Shown piece after piece: positions 17,973 to 27,126 of a stretch of 64,000 nucleotides of DNA. A program made the translations under genes and the position numbers. The DNA comes from Streptomyces globosus. Lineage in GTDB: Bacteria; Actinomycetota; Actinomycetes; Streptomycetales; Streptomycetaceae. Where the stretch lies: assembly GCF_003325375.1 (NCBI RefSeq), contig NZ_CP030862.1, positions 4,839,501 to 4,903,500 on the forward strand. Direction: 5' to 3'. Within the stretch, counting starts at the first letter, position 1. Each line of letters begins with the position of its first letter. The notes under the pieces were generated by a model, which made no database searches, was not told the DNA's origin, and was given only the letters and a program-made list of their open reading frames with translations.

Positions 17973-18698
17973 TCAGCGGGCCGCGGCCAGCTCCGCGGCC
18001 AGGACCCGGGGCGCCTCGGCGAGCGAGGGCCCGTACCAGGTGAGGTGGCGGCCGCTGACGAGCGCGGCCGGGCGGCCGGGGAACGCCTCCGGGCCGTCCT
18101 CGCGGGTGAAGGCGTACGGCTCGTCCGGCAGCACCACCAGGTCGCAGCCGGCGGCGGCCGGGTCCGCCGGATCCACCCGCGGGTAGCGCTCGGCGTGCCC
18201 GGCGTAGACGTTCTCCACGCCGAGCCGGGCCAGGAGGTCCCCGGCGAAGGTGTCCCGGCCGAGCACCATCCAGGGCCGCCGCCACACCGGTACGACGGCC
18301 CTCAGCGGCGCGGCCGGGCGCGGCAGGCCGGCCCATGCCCGCTCCGCCTCGTCGAGCCAGCGGGGCCGGGGCAGTCCGAGCGCCCCCGTCAGGAGCCGGT
18401 CCAGTTCGTCCAGCGCCTGCGGCAGCGTGCGCACCTCGGTGACCAGGACGTCGAGGCCCGCGGCGCGCAGGGCGTCGAGGTCGGGGGCCCGGTTCTCCTC
18501 CTCGTTGGCGATCACCAGGTCGGGGCGGAGCGCGGTGATCGCGGGGACGTCGGGGTTCTTGGTGCCGCCGATGCGGACCGCACCCCGCCGGTCGAGGCCG
18601 GCGGGGTGGGTGCACCAGTCGGTGACGCCGGCGAGCAGGCCGGGTGCGGTGGCCGCGACGGCCTCGGTCAGCGAGGGGACGAGCGAGACGACGCGCAC
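17973..18698 (-). CDS. BtuF-like helical-backbone metal receptor protein without signal peptide
   Basis: A 241-residue protein of the type III periplasmic-binding fold: MRVVSLVPSLTEAVAA at the N-terminus, GGTKNPDVPAITALRPDLVIANEEEN in the first lobe and a C-terminal lobe ending LTWYGPSLAEAPRVL. BtuF and siderophore receptors share this order. Unlike them, this protein begins directly with the first beta strand and has no signal peptide or lipobox, so it should be cytoplasmic. GTG 18698 lies 6 bp after the XRE-cupin stop, suggesting one transcript. Confidence 0.75.
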   Translation of the reverse strand: MRVVSLVPSLTEAVAATAPGLLAGVTDWCTHPAGLDRRGAVRIGGTKNPDVPAITALRPDLVIANEEENRAPDLDALRAAGLDVLVTEVRTLPQALDELDRLLTGALGLPRPRWLDEAERAWAGLPRPAAPLRAVVPVWRRPWMVLGRDTFAGDLLARLGVENVYAGHAERYPRVDPADPAAAGCDLVVLPDEPYAFTREDGPEAFPGRPAALVSGRHLTWYGPSLAEAPRVLAAELAAAR

Positions 18699-18704
18699 GG
18701 TCGG

Positions 18705-19316
18705 TCAGTGTCCCGGCGAGGGCGGCTCGGAGGAGGCGTGGATGTGCTCCCCGACGGCGACGACGAGTATCCGGGTGTCCTCGGTGACGGCCCTCCAGCG
18801 GTGGCGGACGCCGCCGGAGAGGAACAGGGCGTCGCCGCACTCCAGGCGGTAGGCGCGGCCCTCGGCCTCGACCTGGCAGGCGCCGGAGACGACGTACATG
18901 AGCTCGTCGTTGCGGTGCTGGTACTCGCGGCCGGCGTCCTGGTCGCCGGTGAACTCCATGGCGTGGAGCTGGTGGTGTCCGCGCACGAGGGGGCGCACGC
19001 CGGGGAGCGGGGTCAGCCCGGACTCGTCGCCGGCGCGTACGAGGTCGACGGTGCGCGCCGTGTCGGAGGCCGCGAGCAGTTCGACGGCCGTGGTCTCCAG
19101 CGCGTCCGCGACCCGTTCGAGGGAGCGCATGCTGGGGCGGGCCCGTTCGTTCTCTATCTGGCTGAGGAAGGGCACCGACAGTCCGCTGCGCGCCGATACG
19201 GCGGCGAGGGTGAGGTGGAGGGCCCGGCGCCGCTTGCGCACGGCCACGCCCACCCGGAGCGGTTCCTTGGCGTCCTTGTCCCGTTCCTTGTCCTCCGAGC
19301 CGTCCCTGTCGTCCAT
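18705..19316 (-). CDS. XRE-family regulator with C-terminal cupin domain
   Basis: A 203-residue regulator: acidic/basic disordered N-terminus, helix-turn-helix (RALHLTLAAVSARSGLSVPFLSQIENERARPS), then a cupin barrel (EYQHRNDELMYVVSGACQVEAEGRAYRLECGDALFLSGGVRHRW region) with His/Glu residues able to bind a metal. Such proteins usually sense a small ligand and control a neighbouring operon. ATG 19316 was taken over a more upstream codon because of a better ribosome site. It is followed closely by the metal-receptor-like gene. Confidence 0.85.
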   Translation of the reverse strand: MDDRDGSEDKERDKDAKEPLRVGVAVRKRRRALHLTLAAVSARSGLSVPFLSQIENERARPSMRSLERVADALETTAVELLAASDTARTVDLVRAGDESGLTPLPGVRPLVRGHHQLHAMEFTGDQDAGREYQHRNDELMYVVSGACQVEAEGRAYRLECGDALFLSGGVRHRWRAVTEDTRILVVAVGEHIHASSEPPSPGH

Positions 19317-19380
19317 GGCGGGGCTGCCCTCCCCTTTGTCAGGTCTGTCGGCGTACGTCGGCGTCCGTCGCACGGGAGTG

Positions 19381-19403
19381 TGCTGTAAGCACCTTACGCA
19401 GCA
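19381..19403. promoter_or_regulatory. Possible operator upstream of the XRE-cupin gene
   Basis: TGCTGTAAG-CAC-CTTACGCAGCA is an imperfect dyad (one 2-base insertion in the right arm) 65 bp upstream of the regulator start. A second inverted repeat, CCGGTTTC/GAAACCGG, lies at 19411-19459. Either could serve the regulator or the divergent exonuclease gene. Confidence 0.35.
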
Positions 19404-19546
19404 ACCGCCCCCGGTTTCGCGTGCAGGAGCGGACGGGGCTACGCCGCGCGTGAAACCGGTGTTCGCCTCCCGGTCATGCGTGCGTCTCTTTCCGGTCTTT
19501 TCCGCCGCAGCCGCGCCCGTCGGCGGGGTGCGGCATGATCGCCGTC

Positions 19547-20473
19547 ATGACGAGCACTCGACGGCTGATGCTGCTGGACACCGCCTCCCTCTACTTCCGC
19601 GCCTACTTCGGCGTACCGGAATCCGTGAAGGCCCCGGACGGCACTCCGGTGAACGCCGTGCGCGGGCTGCTGGACTTCATCGGGCGCCTGGTCCAGGACC
19701 ACCGCCCCGACGATCTCGTGGCCTGTATGGACGCCGACTGGCGGCCGCACTGGCGGGTGGAGCTGATCCCCTCGTACAAGGCGCACCGCGTGGCCGAGGA
19801 GACGGCGGCCGGGCCGGATGTCGAGGAGACCCCGGACACGCTGGCGCCGCAGGTCCCGATCATCGAGGCGGCCCTGGACGCCTTCGGGATCGCCCGGGTG
19901 GGCGTGCCCGGGTACGAGGCGGACGACGTGATCGGCACGCTCACGGCGCGCGCCACCGGGCCCGTGGACATCGTCACGGGCGACCGGGACCTCTACCAGC
20001 TGGTGGACGACGGCCGGCAGCGCCGCGTGCTGTACCCGCTGAAGGGCGTCGGCACCCTCCAGGTCGCCGACGGGGAGTGGCTGCGGGCGAAGTACGGGGT
20101 GGACGGCCCCGGGTACGCGGATCTGGCCCTGCTGCGCGGCGACCCGAGCGACGGGCTGCCCGGGGTGCCGGGGATCGGCGAGAAGACGGCGGCGAAGCTG
20201 CTGGAGGCGTACGGGGACCTGGCGGGGATCGTCGCGGCGGCGGCCGACCCCGGGTCGAAGCTGACGCCGACGCAGCGCCGGCGGCTGCAGGAGGCCGGCC
20301 CGTACCTGGCGGTGGCGCCCAAGGTGGTGCGGGTCGCCACGGACGTGCCGCTGCCCGACTTCGACCCGGCGCTGCCGTCGGAGCCGGCGGAGCCGGAGCT
20401 CCTGGACGCGCTGGCGCGGAGGTGGGGCCTGGGCGGGGCGGTGGCGCGCCTGCGTGCGTCCCTGCTTGCCTGA
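19547..20473 (+). CDS. 5'-3' exonuclease (PolA N-domain/FEN-like)
   Basis: About 308 residues of the stand-alone 5'-3' exonuclease family. Metal-binding motifs are GYEADDVIGTL and VTGDRDLYQLV, and the helix-hairpin-helix DNA grip is GDPSDGLPGVPGIGEKTAAKLL. The enzyme should trim 5' flaps or RNA primers. ATG 19547 (MTSTRRLMLLD) fits the family start better than ATG 19535 twelve bases upstream. It is monocistronic, followed by an iron-box-like site and the siderophore-interacting gene. Confidence 0.9.
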   Translation: MTSTRRLMLLDTASLYFRAYFGVPESVKAPDGTPVNAVRGLLDFIGRLVQDHRPDDLVACMDADWRPHWRVELIPSYKAHRVAEETAAGPDVEETPDTLAPQVPIIEAALDAFGIARVGVPGYEADDVIGTLTARATGPVDIVTGDRDLYQLVDDGRQRRVLYPLKGVGTLQVADGEWLRAKYGVDGPGYADLALLRGDPSDGLPGVPGIGEKTAAKLLEAYGDLAGIVAAAADPGSKLTPTQRRRLQEAGPYLAVAPKVVRVATDVPLPDFDPALPSEPAEPELLDALARRWGLGGAVARLRASLLA

Positions 20474-20479
20474 GATGCT

Positions 20480-20499
20480 AACTTAGGCAATCCTAAGTT
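20480..20499. promoter_or_regulatory. Iron-box-like palindrome
   Basis: AACTTAGG-CAAT-CCTAAGTT is a perfect 8-bp dyad 24 bp before the siderophore-interacting gene. Its TTAGGC...CCTAA half agrees at 12 of 14 positions with the right part of the DmdR/IdeR consensus (TTAGGTTAGGCTAACCTAA), so iron-dependent repression is likely. Confidence 0.7.
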
Positions 20500-20522
20500 T
20501 CAGGTGAGTCAGGGGAGACGCC

Positions 20523-21356
20523 GTGGCAGAAGGACGCGCCCGCGAGGTAGGCACTGCAGTCGTCGTGCGTACCGAGCGGCTCACGCCGCACATGGTGCGG
20601 GTGGTTCTGGGTGGCGCCGGACTGGCCCGATTCAGCGCGGGCGAGTTCACGGACCACTACATCAAGCTGCTGTTCGCGCCGGAGGGGGTCACCTACCCGG
20701 CGCCGTGGGACCTGCAGCGGATCCGTGCGCAGTTCCCGCCGTCCGCGTGGCCGCGGCAGCGCGCGTACACGGTCCGCAGCTGGGATCCGGCGCACCTGGA
20801 GCTGACGATCGACTTCGTCGTCCACGGCGACGAGGGGCTCGCCGGCCCGTGGGCCGCGCAGGCGACGCCGGGCGAGCTGGTCCGCTTTCTCGGCCCCGGC
20901 GGCGCGTACGCGCCCGACCCGGCCGCCGACTGGCACCTGCTCGTCGGTGACGACAGCGCCCTGCCCGCCATCGCGGCGGCGATGGAGCGGATGCCGGCCG
21001 GCGCCCGCGTCCACGCGCTGGTGGAGGTGGAGGGCCCCGAGGACGAGCAGAGGTTCGCGACCCCCGACGGCATCGTCCCGGTGTGGCTGCACCGCGCCGG
21101 GCGCCCGGTCGGCCAGGCCCTGGTCGAGGCGGTGACGTCGATGGACTTCCCCTCCCGCGACGTGCACGCCTTCGTTCACGGCGAGGCCGGCTTCGTCAAG
21201 GAGCTGCGGCGCCACCTGCGCCTGGAGCGCGGAATCCCCAAGGAGCGGCTGTCGATCTCCGGGTACTGGCGCCTGGGCGAGACCGACGAGGGCTGGCGCG
21301 CGATCAAGCGCGAGTGGAACGCCCGCATCATCGCCGAGCAGGACGCCGCGGCCTGA
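20523..21356 (+). CDS. Siderophore-interacting protein (FAD-dependent ferric reductase family)
   Basis: A 277-residue SIP-family flavoprotein. The FAD-binding barrel contains RQRAYTVRSWDP (R-x-Y-T-x-R) and the following GPWAAQATPGELVRFLGPGG; the NAD(P)-side domain has LLVGDDSALPAIAAAMERMP, and the C-terminus has the family pattern VKELRRHLRLERGIPKERLSISGYWRLG. It reduces ferric siderophores to free iron in the cytoplasm. GTG 20523 follows GGGGAGA. The palindrome in front implies control by iron. Confidence 0.93.
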   Translation: MAEGRAREVGTAVVVRTERLTPHMVRVVLGGAGLARFSAGEFTDHYIKLLFAPEGVTYPAPWDLQRIRAQFPPSAWPRQRAYTVRSWDPAHLELTIDFVVHGDEGLAGPWAAQATPGELVRFLGPGGAYAPDPAADWHLLVGDDSALPAIAAAMERMPAGARVHALVEVEGPEDEQRFATPDGIVPVWLHRAGRPVGQALVEAVTSMDFPSRDVHAFVHGEAGFVKELRRHLRLERGIPKERLSISGYWRLGETDEGWRAIKREWNARIIAEQDAAA

Positions 21357-21542
21357 CCCCGGGGCCCGGCCGGCCGACGGGCGGGCCGGGCTGCCGGGCC
21401 CCACACCGGGCTCGTGCGCACCAGCCTCGCGCCCGCCGCGGCCGCACCGGTCGCGGCGGCGCCCGGCCCCCTCCCCCGCCCGGTCCGCAGCCGCACGGGC
21501 GCCTCGACCCGCCGGTGGCCGAGCGGCCGTAGCCTGGACGCG

Positions 21543-22526
21543 ATGAGAAAGACCCGCATACCGCCCTCCCCGCTCCCCCAGGTCGCCGGCATCGACCCCG
21601 TCCGGCTGCGGCTGCCCGCCGACCGCGAGGGCCGCTGGCCCGACCTGGGCAGCTACCTCACCGAGCGGTACGCCGGCACCCGCGGCGCCGCATCCGTGCC
21701 CCGGCTGCTGGCCGCCGGCCGGATCCTCGGCGCGGGCGGGCGCGTCCTGCGCGCCGGCGACCCGTACGAGCCGCATTCCTACCTGTGGTTCCACCGGGAC
21801 ATGGACCCCGAGCCGGTGGTGCCGTTCCCGATCGGCGTCGTCCACCGCGACGCGCACCTGCTGGTCGTCGACAAGCCGCACTTCCTGGCGACCACCCCGC
21901 GCGGCAGCCACATCGTGCAGACCGCCCTGGCCCGGCTCCGCGCCGAGCTGGACCTGCCCGAGCTGAGCCCGGCGCACCGGCTGGACCGTCTCACCGCGGG
22001 ACTGGTGATGTTCAGCATCCGCCCGCAGGACCGCGGCGCCTACCAGCAGCTGTTCGCCGAGCGGCGCGTCCGCAAGGAGTACGAGGCCCTCGCCGTGCAC
22101 GACCCGGCCGTGGAGCTGCCCCGCACGGTCCGCTCCCGCATCGAGAAGGTCCGCGGGGTCATCGGCGCGAGCGAGGTCCCCGGCGAGCCGAACGCCGAGA
22201 GCACCGTCGAACTCACCGCCGCCCGCGGCGGGCTCGGCCGCTACCGGCTCACCCCGCACACCGGCCGCACCCACCAGCTGCGGGTCCACATGAACGCCCT
22301 GGGCCTGCCGATCCTCGGCGACCCGGTCTACCCCCAGATCACCGACCCGGCACCGGACGACTTCCGCCGCCCCCTGCAACTCCTGGCCCGCACGCTGGCG
22401 TTCACCGACCCGGTCACCGGCGCCGTGCACCGCTTCGAGAGCAGCCTGCGCCTCACCGCCTGGGACGACCGCGCCGCATGGGAGGCCGGACCGGGCGGCA
22501 CCGCCCCGGACGCGGCCTCCGGCTAG
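21543..22526 (+). CDS. RluA-family RNA pseudouridine synthase
   Basis: A 327-residue enzyme converting uridine to pseudouridine in rRNA or tRNA. The catalytic Asp is in AHRLDRLTAGLVMF; GRTHQLRVHMNALGLPILGDPVYP is the family C-terminal motif. An atypical N-terminal domain of about 100 residues precedes the catalytic part in place of a clear S4 domain. ATG 21543 was preferred to GTG 21414 because the longer form adds only Ala/Pro-rich sequence. Its stop shares CTAG with the stop of the convergent TetR gene. Confidence 0.9.
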   Translation: MRKTRIPPSPLPQVAGIDPVRLRLPADREGRWPDLGSYLTERYAGTRGAASVPRLLAAGRILGAGGRVLRAGDPYEPHSYLWFHRDMDPEPVVPFPIGVVHRDAHLLVVDKPHFLATTPRGSHIVQTALARLRAELDLPELSPAHRLDRLTAGLVMFSIRPQDRGAYQQLFAERRVRKEYEALAVHDPAVELPRTVRSRIEKVRGVIGASEVPGEPNAESTVELTAARGGLGRYRLTPHTGRTHQLRVHMNALGLPILGDPVYPQITDPAPDDFRRPLQLLARTLAFTDPVTGAVHRFESSLRLTAWDDRAAWEAGPGGTAPDAASG

Positions 22527-23203
22527 AAGGCTGGGACGCCCGCGCACTCCCCCTCGCGCTCCGCACCGGCGATCCGCAGCGCGGCGTCCGCCACGGCCTC
22601 CGCGAAGGCCGCCACCGGCCGGGCCGGGTCCGACCGGCGGATCAGCATGGCGCCCTCGACCAGTCCGAAGACGAGGTCCCCCCGCAGGGCCAGGGCCGCC
22701 CGGTCCGCTGCGAGTTCGGCGCCTGCCGGAGTCGCGGCGAGCAGCGTGCCGTAGGCCTCGCGCAGCTCCGCGCGCATCCGCCGGAAGCGTGCGAACCGCG
22801 ATCCGGCCACCTCGGGCAGCAGGTAGAGGGCGCCGAGGTGGTACGGGCCTCCGCACAGCAGCAGCACGTCCGAGCGGCACAGCTCCCACAGCCGCAGCTC
22901 GGCGGGCCGGGCGCGGTCCGCGAGGAGCGGCCGGGCCAGCCGCAGCGACGGGGCGACCGTCGACTCCAGCAGTTCGGCGAGGAGTTCCTCCTTGCCGCCG
23001 AAGTAGTGGTAGAGCGTGGCCTGGCGCAGCCCGGCCCGCTCGGCCACCGTCCGGGTGGTGGTGGCCGCGTACCCGCGGACGGTGAACAACTCGGCCGCCG
23101 CACAGAGGAGTTCCTCGCGCGGCGGCCGTCCCGTCTGTGGTCTCCGCCGGTCGGCGCGCGGCCGGCCGACCCGTCTCGGCCCCTCGCCGATCGCCCTGGT
23201 CAT
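22523..23203 (-). CDS. TetR-family transcriptional regulator
   Basis: A 226-residue regulator with an Arg-rich N-terminus and helix-turn-helix TTTRTVAERAGLRQATLYHYFGGKEELL. The C-terminal ligand domain is not diagnostic. ATG 23203 is chosen; the frame opens 28 codons further upstream without similarity. It lies 90 bp downstream of the helicase gene on the same strand and overlaps the pseudouridine synthase stop by 4 bp on the other side. Targets are unknown. Confidence 0.85.
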   Translation of the reverse strand: MTRAIGEGPRRVGRPRADRRRPQTGRPPREELLCAAAELFTVRGYAATTTRTVAERAGLRQATLYHYFGGKEELLAELLESTVAPSLRLARPLLADRARPAELRLWELCRSDVLLLCGGPYHLGALYLLPEVAGSRFARFRRMRAELREAYGTLLAATPAGAELAADRAALALRGDLVFGLVEGAMLIRRSDPARPVAAFAEAVADAALRIAGAEREGECAGVPAF

Positions 23204-23293
23204 GGCTCGATCGTCGCACGGGGCCGTCCGGAAACGATCACGGCAGGAGATGAGATCCCGCCATCGCGTCTTCGGAGGAAGCCCCAAAAGGAG

Positions 23294-26131
23294 CTAGCCG
23301 ACCGAGCTGTAGGCCACTACACCGCGCAGGAGTGCGTCGACGGCCTTGCGGGCGTTGCGCGCGACGGTGCTGCCGCCCTGTCCCGCGGGCGGCGCCGCCG
23401 CGGCGATCTGCCCGAGGACGTCGATGACCTGCTTGCACCAGCGCACGAAGTCGCCGGCCGGCATGTCGGCCTCGCGCAGCACCTCGTCCAGGCTCCGGTC
23501 CGACGCCCACTGGTACGCGGCCCACGCGAAGCCCAGGTCGGGCTCGCGCTGGCCCACGCCCTCCGCCTGGTTGATGCGGTGCTCCTCCTCCAGCGCGTCG
23601 AGGCGGCCCCAGATGCGGACCATCTCGCCGAGCGCCGCCTTCGCGGCCCCGCCCGGGACCTTCGGGGCGACCGCGTCGTCGGACTGGCGGGCCTCGAAGA
23701 CCAGCGCCGAGACGCAGGCGGCCAGCTCCGCCGGGCTCAGACCCTCCCACACGCCGGCGCGCAGGCACTCGGAGGCGAGCAGGTCGAGTTCGCCGTAGAG
23801 CCGGGCCAGGCGCCTGCCGTGCTCGGTCACCTCGTCCTCGCGGAGGTAGTCGAGCTCCGTCAGGAGCGCGTGGATGCGGTCGAAGGTGCGGGCGATGGTG
23901 TTCGTCCGGCCCTCGATGCGCCGCTCCAGGGCCTTGGTGTCGCGGGCCAGCCGCAGGTAGCGCTCGGCCCAGCGGGCGTGGTTCTCGCGCTCGTCGCAAC
24001 CGTGGCAGGGGTGCGCCCGCAGTGCGGCGCGCAGCCGGGTGATCTCGCGGTCGTCTGCGGCGGCGGAGCGGCCGCGGCGGCTGCGCTCGACGGTGACGTG
24101 CCCGGCCTTGGCGCGCAGCGCGGACGCCAGGTCCCTGCGGGACTGCGGGGAGCGGGGGTTGAAGGTCCGCGGGATCCGCATCCGGTCGATGGGCTCGACG
24201 GGGACGGGGAAGTCGATGGAGGCGAGCCGCTTGACCTGCCGTTCGGCGGTCAGGACGAGCGGGCGCGGCCCTTCGGCGTACTCGTGGCCGCGGTGCCCGT
24301 GGACCCGCCCGGCCGGAACGCCCGGGTCGAGGACGAGGGCGAGCCCGGCGAACTTGCCGGTGGGGACGTGGATGACGTCGCCCGGCTTGAGCCGCTCCAG
24401 CGAGGACGCCGCCTGTGCGCGGCGCTGGGCTGCGCCCTGCTTGGCGAGTTCCGTCTCGCGGTCCTTCAGGTCGCGGCGCAGCTGCGCGTACTCCTCGAAG
24501 TTCCCGAGATGGCAGGTCATGCCCTCGCGGTAGCCGGCGAGGCCCTCCTCGTTGCGCTGGACCTGGCGGGAGATCCCGACGACGGAGCGGTCGGCCTGGA
24601 ACTGCGCGAAGGAGGTCTCCAGGAGCTCCCGCGAGCGGTGCCGGCCGAACTGCTGCACGAGGTTGACGGCCATGTTGTAGGACGGCTTGAAGCTGGAGCG
24701 CAGCGGGTACGTGCGGGTGCCGGCGAGGCCGGCGAGCTGGGCGGGGTCCATGCCGCGCTGCCAGAGCACGACGGCGTGGCCCTCGACGTCGATGCCGCGG
24801 CGGCCGGCGCGGCCGGTGAGCTGGGTGTACTCGCCGGGGGTGATGTCGGCGTGCTGCTCGCCGTTCCACTTGACGAGCTTTTCCAGGATGACCGTGCGGG
24901 CGGGCATGTTGATGCCGAGGGCGAGGGTCTCGGTGGCGAAGACGGCCTTGACCAGGCCGCGGGTGAAGAGCTCCTCCACGACCTCCTTGAAGGTGGGCAG
25001 CATGCCGGCGTGGTGGGCGGCGATGCCGCGCTCCAGGCCTTCGAGCCATTCGTAGTAGCCGAGGACGTGCAGGTCTTCGGCCGGGATGGAGGCGGTCCGC
25101 TCCTCGACGAGGGTGCGGACCTTCAGCCGGGCCGCCTCGTCGTTCAGGCGGAGTCCGGCGAAGAGGCACTGCTGGACGGCGGCTTCGCAGCCGGCGCGGC
25201 TGAAGATGAAGTTGATGGCGGGGAGCAGCCCGTCGCCGTCGAGGCGGGCGATGACCTCGGGGCGGCCCGGGGTCCAGATGCGGCTGCGGGAGCGCCGTTC
25301 GCGTTCGCGGTCGGCCTCGCGGACCATCTTGCCGCGGCGCCGGTCCCGCGGGTTGTAGGTGCGGCTGTTCTCCTCGCGCGCCATGCGGAGCAGGTCGGGG
25401 TTGACCTCGCGGCGGGCGGAGCCGCGACCGCCGTGGTCGGTCTCCTCCTCGAAGAGGTCGTAGATGCGGCGGCCGGCCATGACGTGCTGCCACAGCGGGA
25501 CGGGCCGCTCCTCGGAGACGATCACCTCGGTGTCGCCGCGGACGGTGTCGAGCCAGTCGCCGAACTCCTCCGCGTTGGAGACGGTGGCGGAGAGGGAGAC
25601 GAGGGTCACCGACTCGGGGAGGTGGATGATGACCTCCTCCCAGACGGCGCCGCGGAACCGGTCGGAGAGGTAGTGGACCTCGTCCATGACGACGTAGCCG
25701 AGGCCGAGCAGCGACTGGGAGCCCGCGTACAGCATGTTGCGGAGCACCTCGGTGGTCATGACGACCACGGGCGCTTCGGAGTTGACGCTGTTGTCGCCGG
25801 TCAGCAGGCCGACCTTGTCGGCGCCGTAGCGCTTGACGAGGTCCGTGTACTTCTGGTTTGACAGCGCCTTGATCGGCGTCGTGTAGAAGCACTTGCGGCC
25901 CTGCCGCAGGGCCAGGTGGACGGCGAACTCGCCGACGATGGTCTTGCCGGACCCGGTGGGGGCGGCGACCAGCACGCCCTTGCCGGCTTCCAGCGCCTTG
26001 CAGGCGTCGACCTGGTAGCCGTCCAGGTCGAAGTCGTACAGCTCGCGGAAGGGGGCCAGCGCGGTGGCCTCTTCGGCGGCGCGGATCCGGGCGGCGGCGT
26101 ACCGCTCGGCGGGTGAGAGTTCCTCGGTCAT
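23294..26131 (-). CDS. helY: Ski2/Mtr4-like DEAD/DEAH-box RNA helicase (HelY)
   Basis: A 945-residue superfamily 2 helicase. Motif I is APTGSGKT, motif II MDEVH, motif III SLSAT, and motif VI TGRAGRRGID, with an intervening FATETLALGINMPAR. The C-terminal half contains an rRNA-processing-arch-like region with Cys/His (HPCHGCDERENH). It resembles mycobacterial HelY. ATG 26131 is preferred over TTG 26164. It follows tatA-tatC-dagK in the same direction, 90 bp after the kinase gene. Confidence 0.93.
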   Translation of the reverse strand: MTEELSPAERYAAARIRAAEEATALAPFRELYDFDLDGYQVDACKALEAGKGVLVAAPTGSGKTIVGEFAVHLALRQGRKCFYTTPIKALSNQKYTDLVKRYGADKVGLLTGDNSVNSEAPVVVMTTEVLRNMLYAGSQSLLGLGYVVMDEVHYLSDRFRGAVWEEVIIHLPESVTLVSLSATVSNAEEFGDWLDTVRGDTEVIVSEERPVPLWQHVMAGRRIYDLFEEETDHGGRGSARREVNPDLLRMAREENSRTYNPRDRRRGKMVREADRERERRSRSRIWTPGRPEVIARLDGDGLLPAINFIFSRAGCEAAVQQCLFAGLRLNDEAARLKVRTLVEERTASIPAEDLHVLGYYEWLEGLERGIAAHHAGMLPTFKEVVEELFTRGLVKAVFATETLALGINMPARTVILEKLVKWNGEQHADITPGEYTQLTGRAGRRGIDVEGHAVVLWQRGMDPAQLAGLAGTRTYPLRSSFKPSYNMAVNLVQQFGRHRSRELLETSFAQFQADRSVVGISRQVQRNEEGLAGYREGMTCHLGNFEEYAQLRRDLKDRETELAKQGAAQRRAQAASSLERLKPGDVIHVPTGKFAGLALVLDPGVPAGRVHGHRGHEYAEGPRPLVLTAERQVKRLASIDFPVPVEPIDRMRIPRTFNPRSPQSRRDLASALRAKAGHVTVERSRRGRSAAADDREITRLRAALRAHPCHGCDERENHARWAERYLRLARDTKALERRIEGRTNTIARTFDRIHALLTELDYLREDEVTEHGRRLARLYGELDLLASECLRAGVWEGLSPAELAACVSALVFEARQSDDAVAPKVPGGAAKAALGEMVRIWGRLDALEEEHRINQAEGVGQREPDLGFAWAAYQWASDRSLDEVLREADMPAGDFVRWCKQVIDVLGQIAAAAPPAGQGGSTVARNARKAVDALLRGVVAYSSVG

Positions 26132-26221
26132 CTTGTAGTCGAGCCTACCCGTCGCCTCCGACAACAGTCGCGATCTTTATGCCCGCTCCGGGGCCTCCCG
26201 CACCCTCGGCGGCGGGCCCGG

Positions 26222-27109
26222 TCACGCGAGGACGCGGACGGCTCCGGGGACGCAGGCGGCGGTCACGGGCAGCGGGGCGACGGGCTCGCCGTCGGCCCAG
26301 GCGGTCAGGCCCGGGGACTCCAGGGTGACCTTGGCCGCGCGGTGCACGGTGACGGCGGGGTGGCCGAGGTGGGTGCCCCGGTAGACCCGGGGGAAGACGG
26401 TGAGGAGGGTGGTGCGGCTGCAGTCGCCGACGACCACGACGTCGAAGAGGCCGTCGTCGGGGGCGGCGTCCGCGCAGATCCGCATGCCGCCGCCGTAGGA
26501 GGGCCCGTTGCCGACGGCGACGAGGGTGGCCTCGGTCTCCAGGGCGGGGCCGTCGTCGAGGGTGATCCGGTACGGGAACGGCCGGAAGGCGGCGAGCTCG
26601 GCCAGCATGGCGAGGTCGTACTTGAAGCGGCCGGCGGGCAGCCGCATCCGGTTGCCGCGGTCGTTGACCCGCGAGTCGAAGCCGGAGCACAGCACGGTGG
26701 CGAACCAGGTGCCGGCGGCCCGGCCCAGGTCGATCTCGCGGAAGCGGCTCTCCTTCAGCGCCTCGGCGGCCAGCCGCCCCGCGCGGGCGGGCTCGCGGAC
26801 GGGGAGCCCGAGGGAGCGGGCGAAGTCGTTCCCGGTCCCGACCGCGACGACGCCGAGCGGGACGAGCGTCCCGGCGAGGGCCTGGAGCGCGAGGGAGACC
26901 ACCCCGTCGCCGCCGACGGCGACCACCGCGCCGGTGCCGCCGCGAACGGCGGTGCGCAGCCGGGCCAGGGCGTCCCCGGCGTCGGTGCCGACGACCGTGC
27001 GGACGTGGAACCCGGCGGACCGGAGCGCGGCGGCGGCCGGCTGCGCGGCGTGCGCGCCCCGGCCGCGCCCCGCGGCCGGGTTGACGAAGAGGGTGATCTC
27101 GGCGCTCAC
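26222..27109 (-). CDS. Diacylglycerol/lipid kinase (DagK/YegS family)
   Basis: A 295-residue ATP-dependent lipid kinase. The nucleotide site is VAVGGDGVVSLALQAL and VGTGNDFARSLGLP; NPAAGRGRG opens the catalytic domain and DGLFDVVVV marks the C-terminal sheet. It phosphorylates diacylglycerol or a related lipid at the inner membrane face. GTG 27109 was taken because the conserved beta strand begins right there. It lies 17 bp downstream of tatC. Confidence 0.9.
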   Translation of the reverse strand: MSAEITLFVNPAAGRGRGAHAAQPAAAALRSAGFHVRTVVGTDAGDALARLRTAVRGGTGAVVAVGGDGVVSLALQALAGTLVPLGVVAVGTGNDFARSLGLPVREPARAGRLAAEALKESRFREIDLGRAAGTWFATVLCSGFDSRVNDRGNRMRLPAGRFKYDLAMLAELAAFRPFPYRITLDDGPALETEATLVAVGNGPSYGGGMRICADAAPDDGLFDVVVVGDCSRTTLLTVFPRVYRGTHLGHPAVTVHRAAKVTLESPGLTAWADGEPVAPLPVTAACVPGAVRVLA

Positions 27110-27126
27110 CCCGGTGAATGTACCTG

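Noticed and set aside
21785..25861. Plus-strand open frame of about 1350 codons across the TetR and helY genes
   Set aside because: It spans two real genes on the other strand and has the composition of an antisense shadow.
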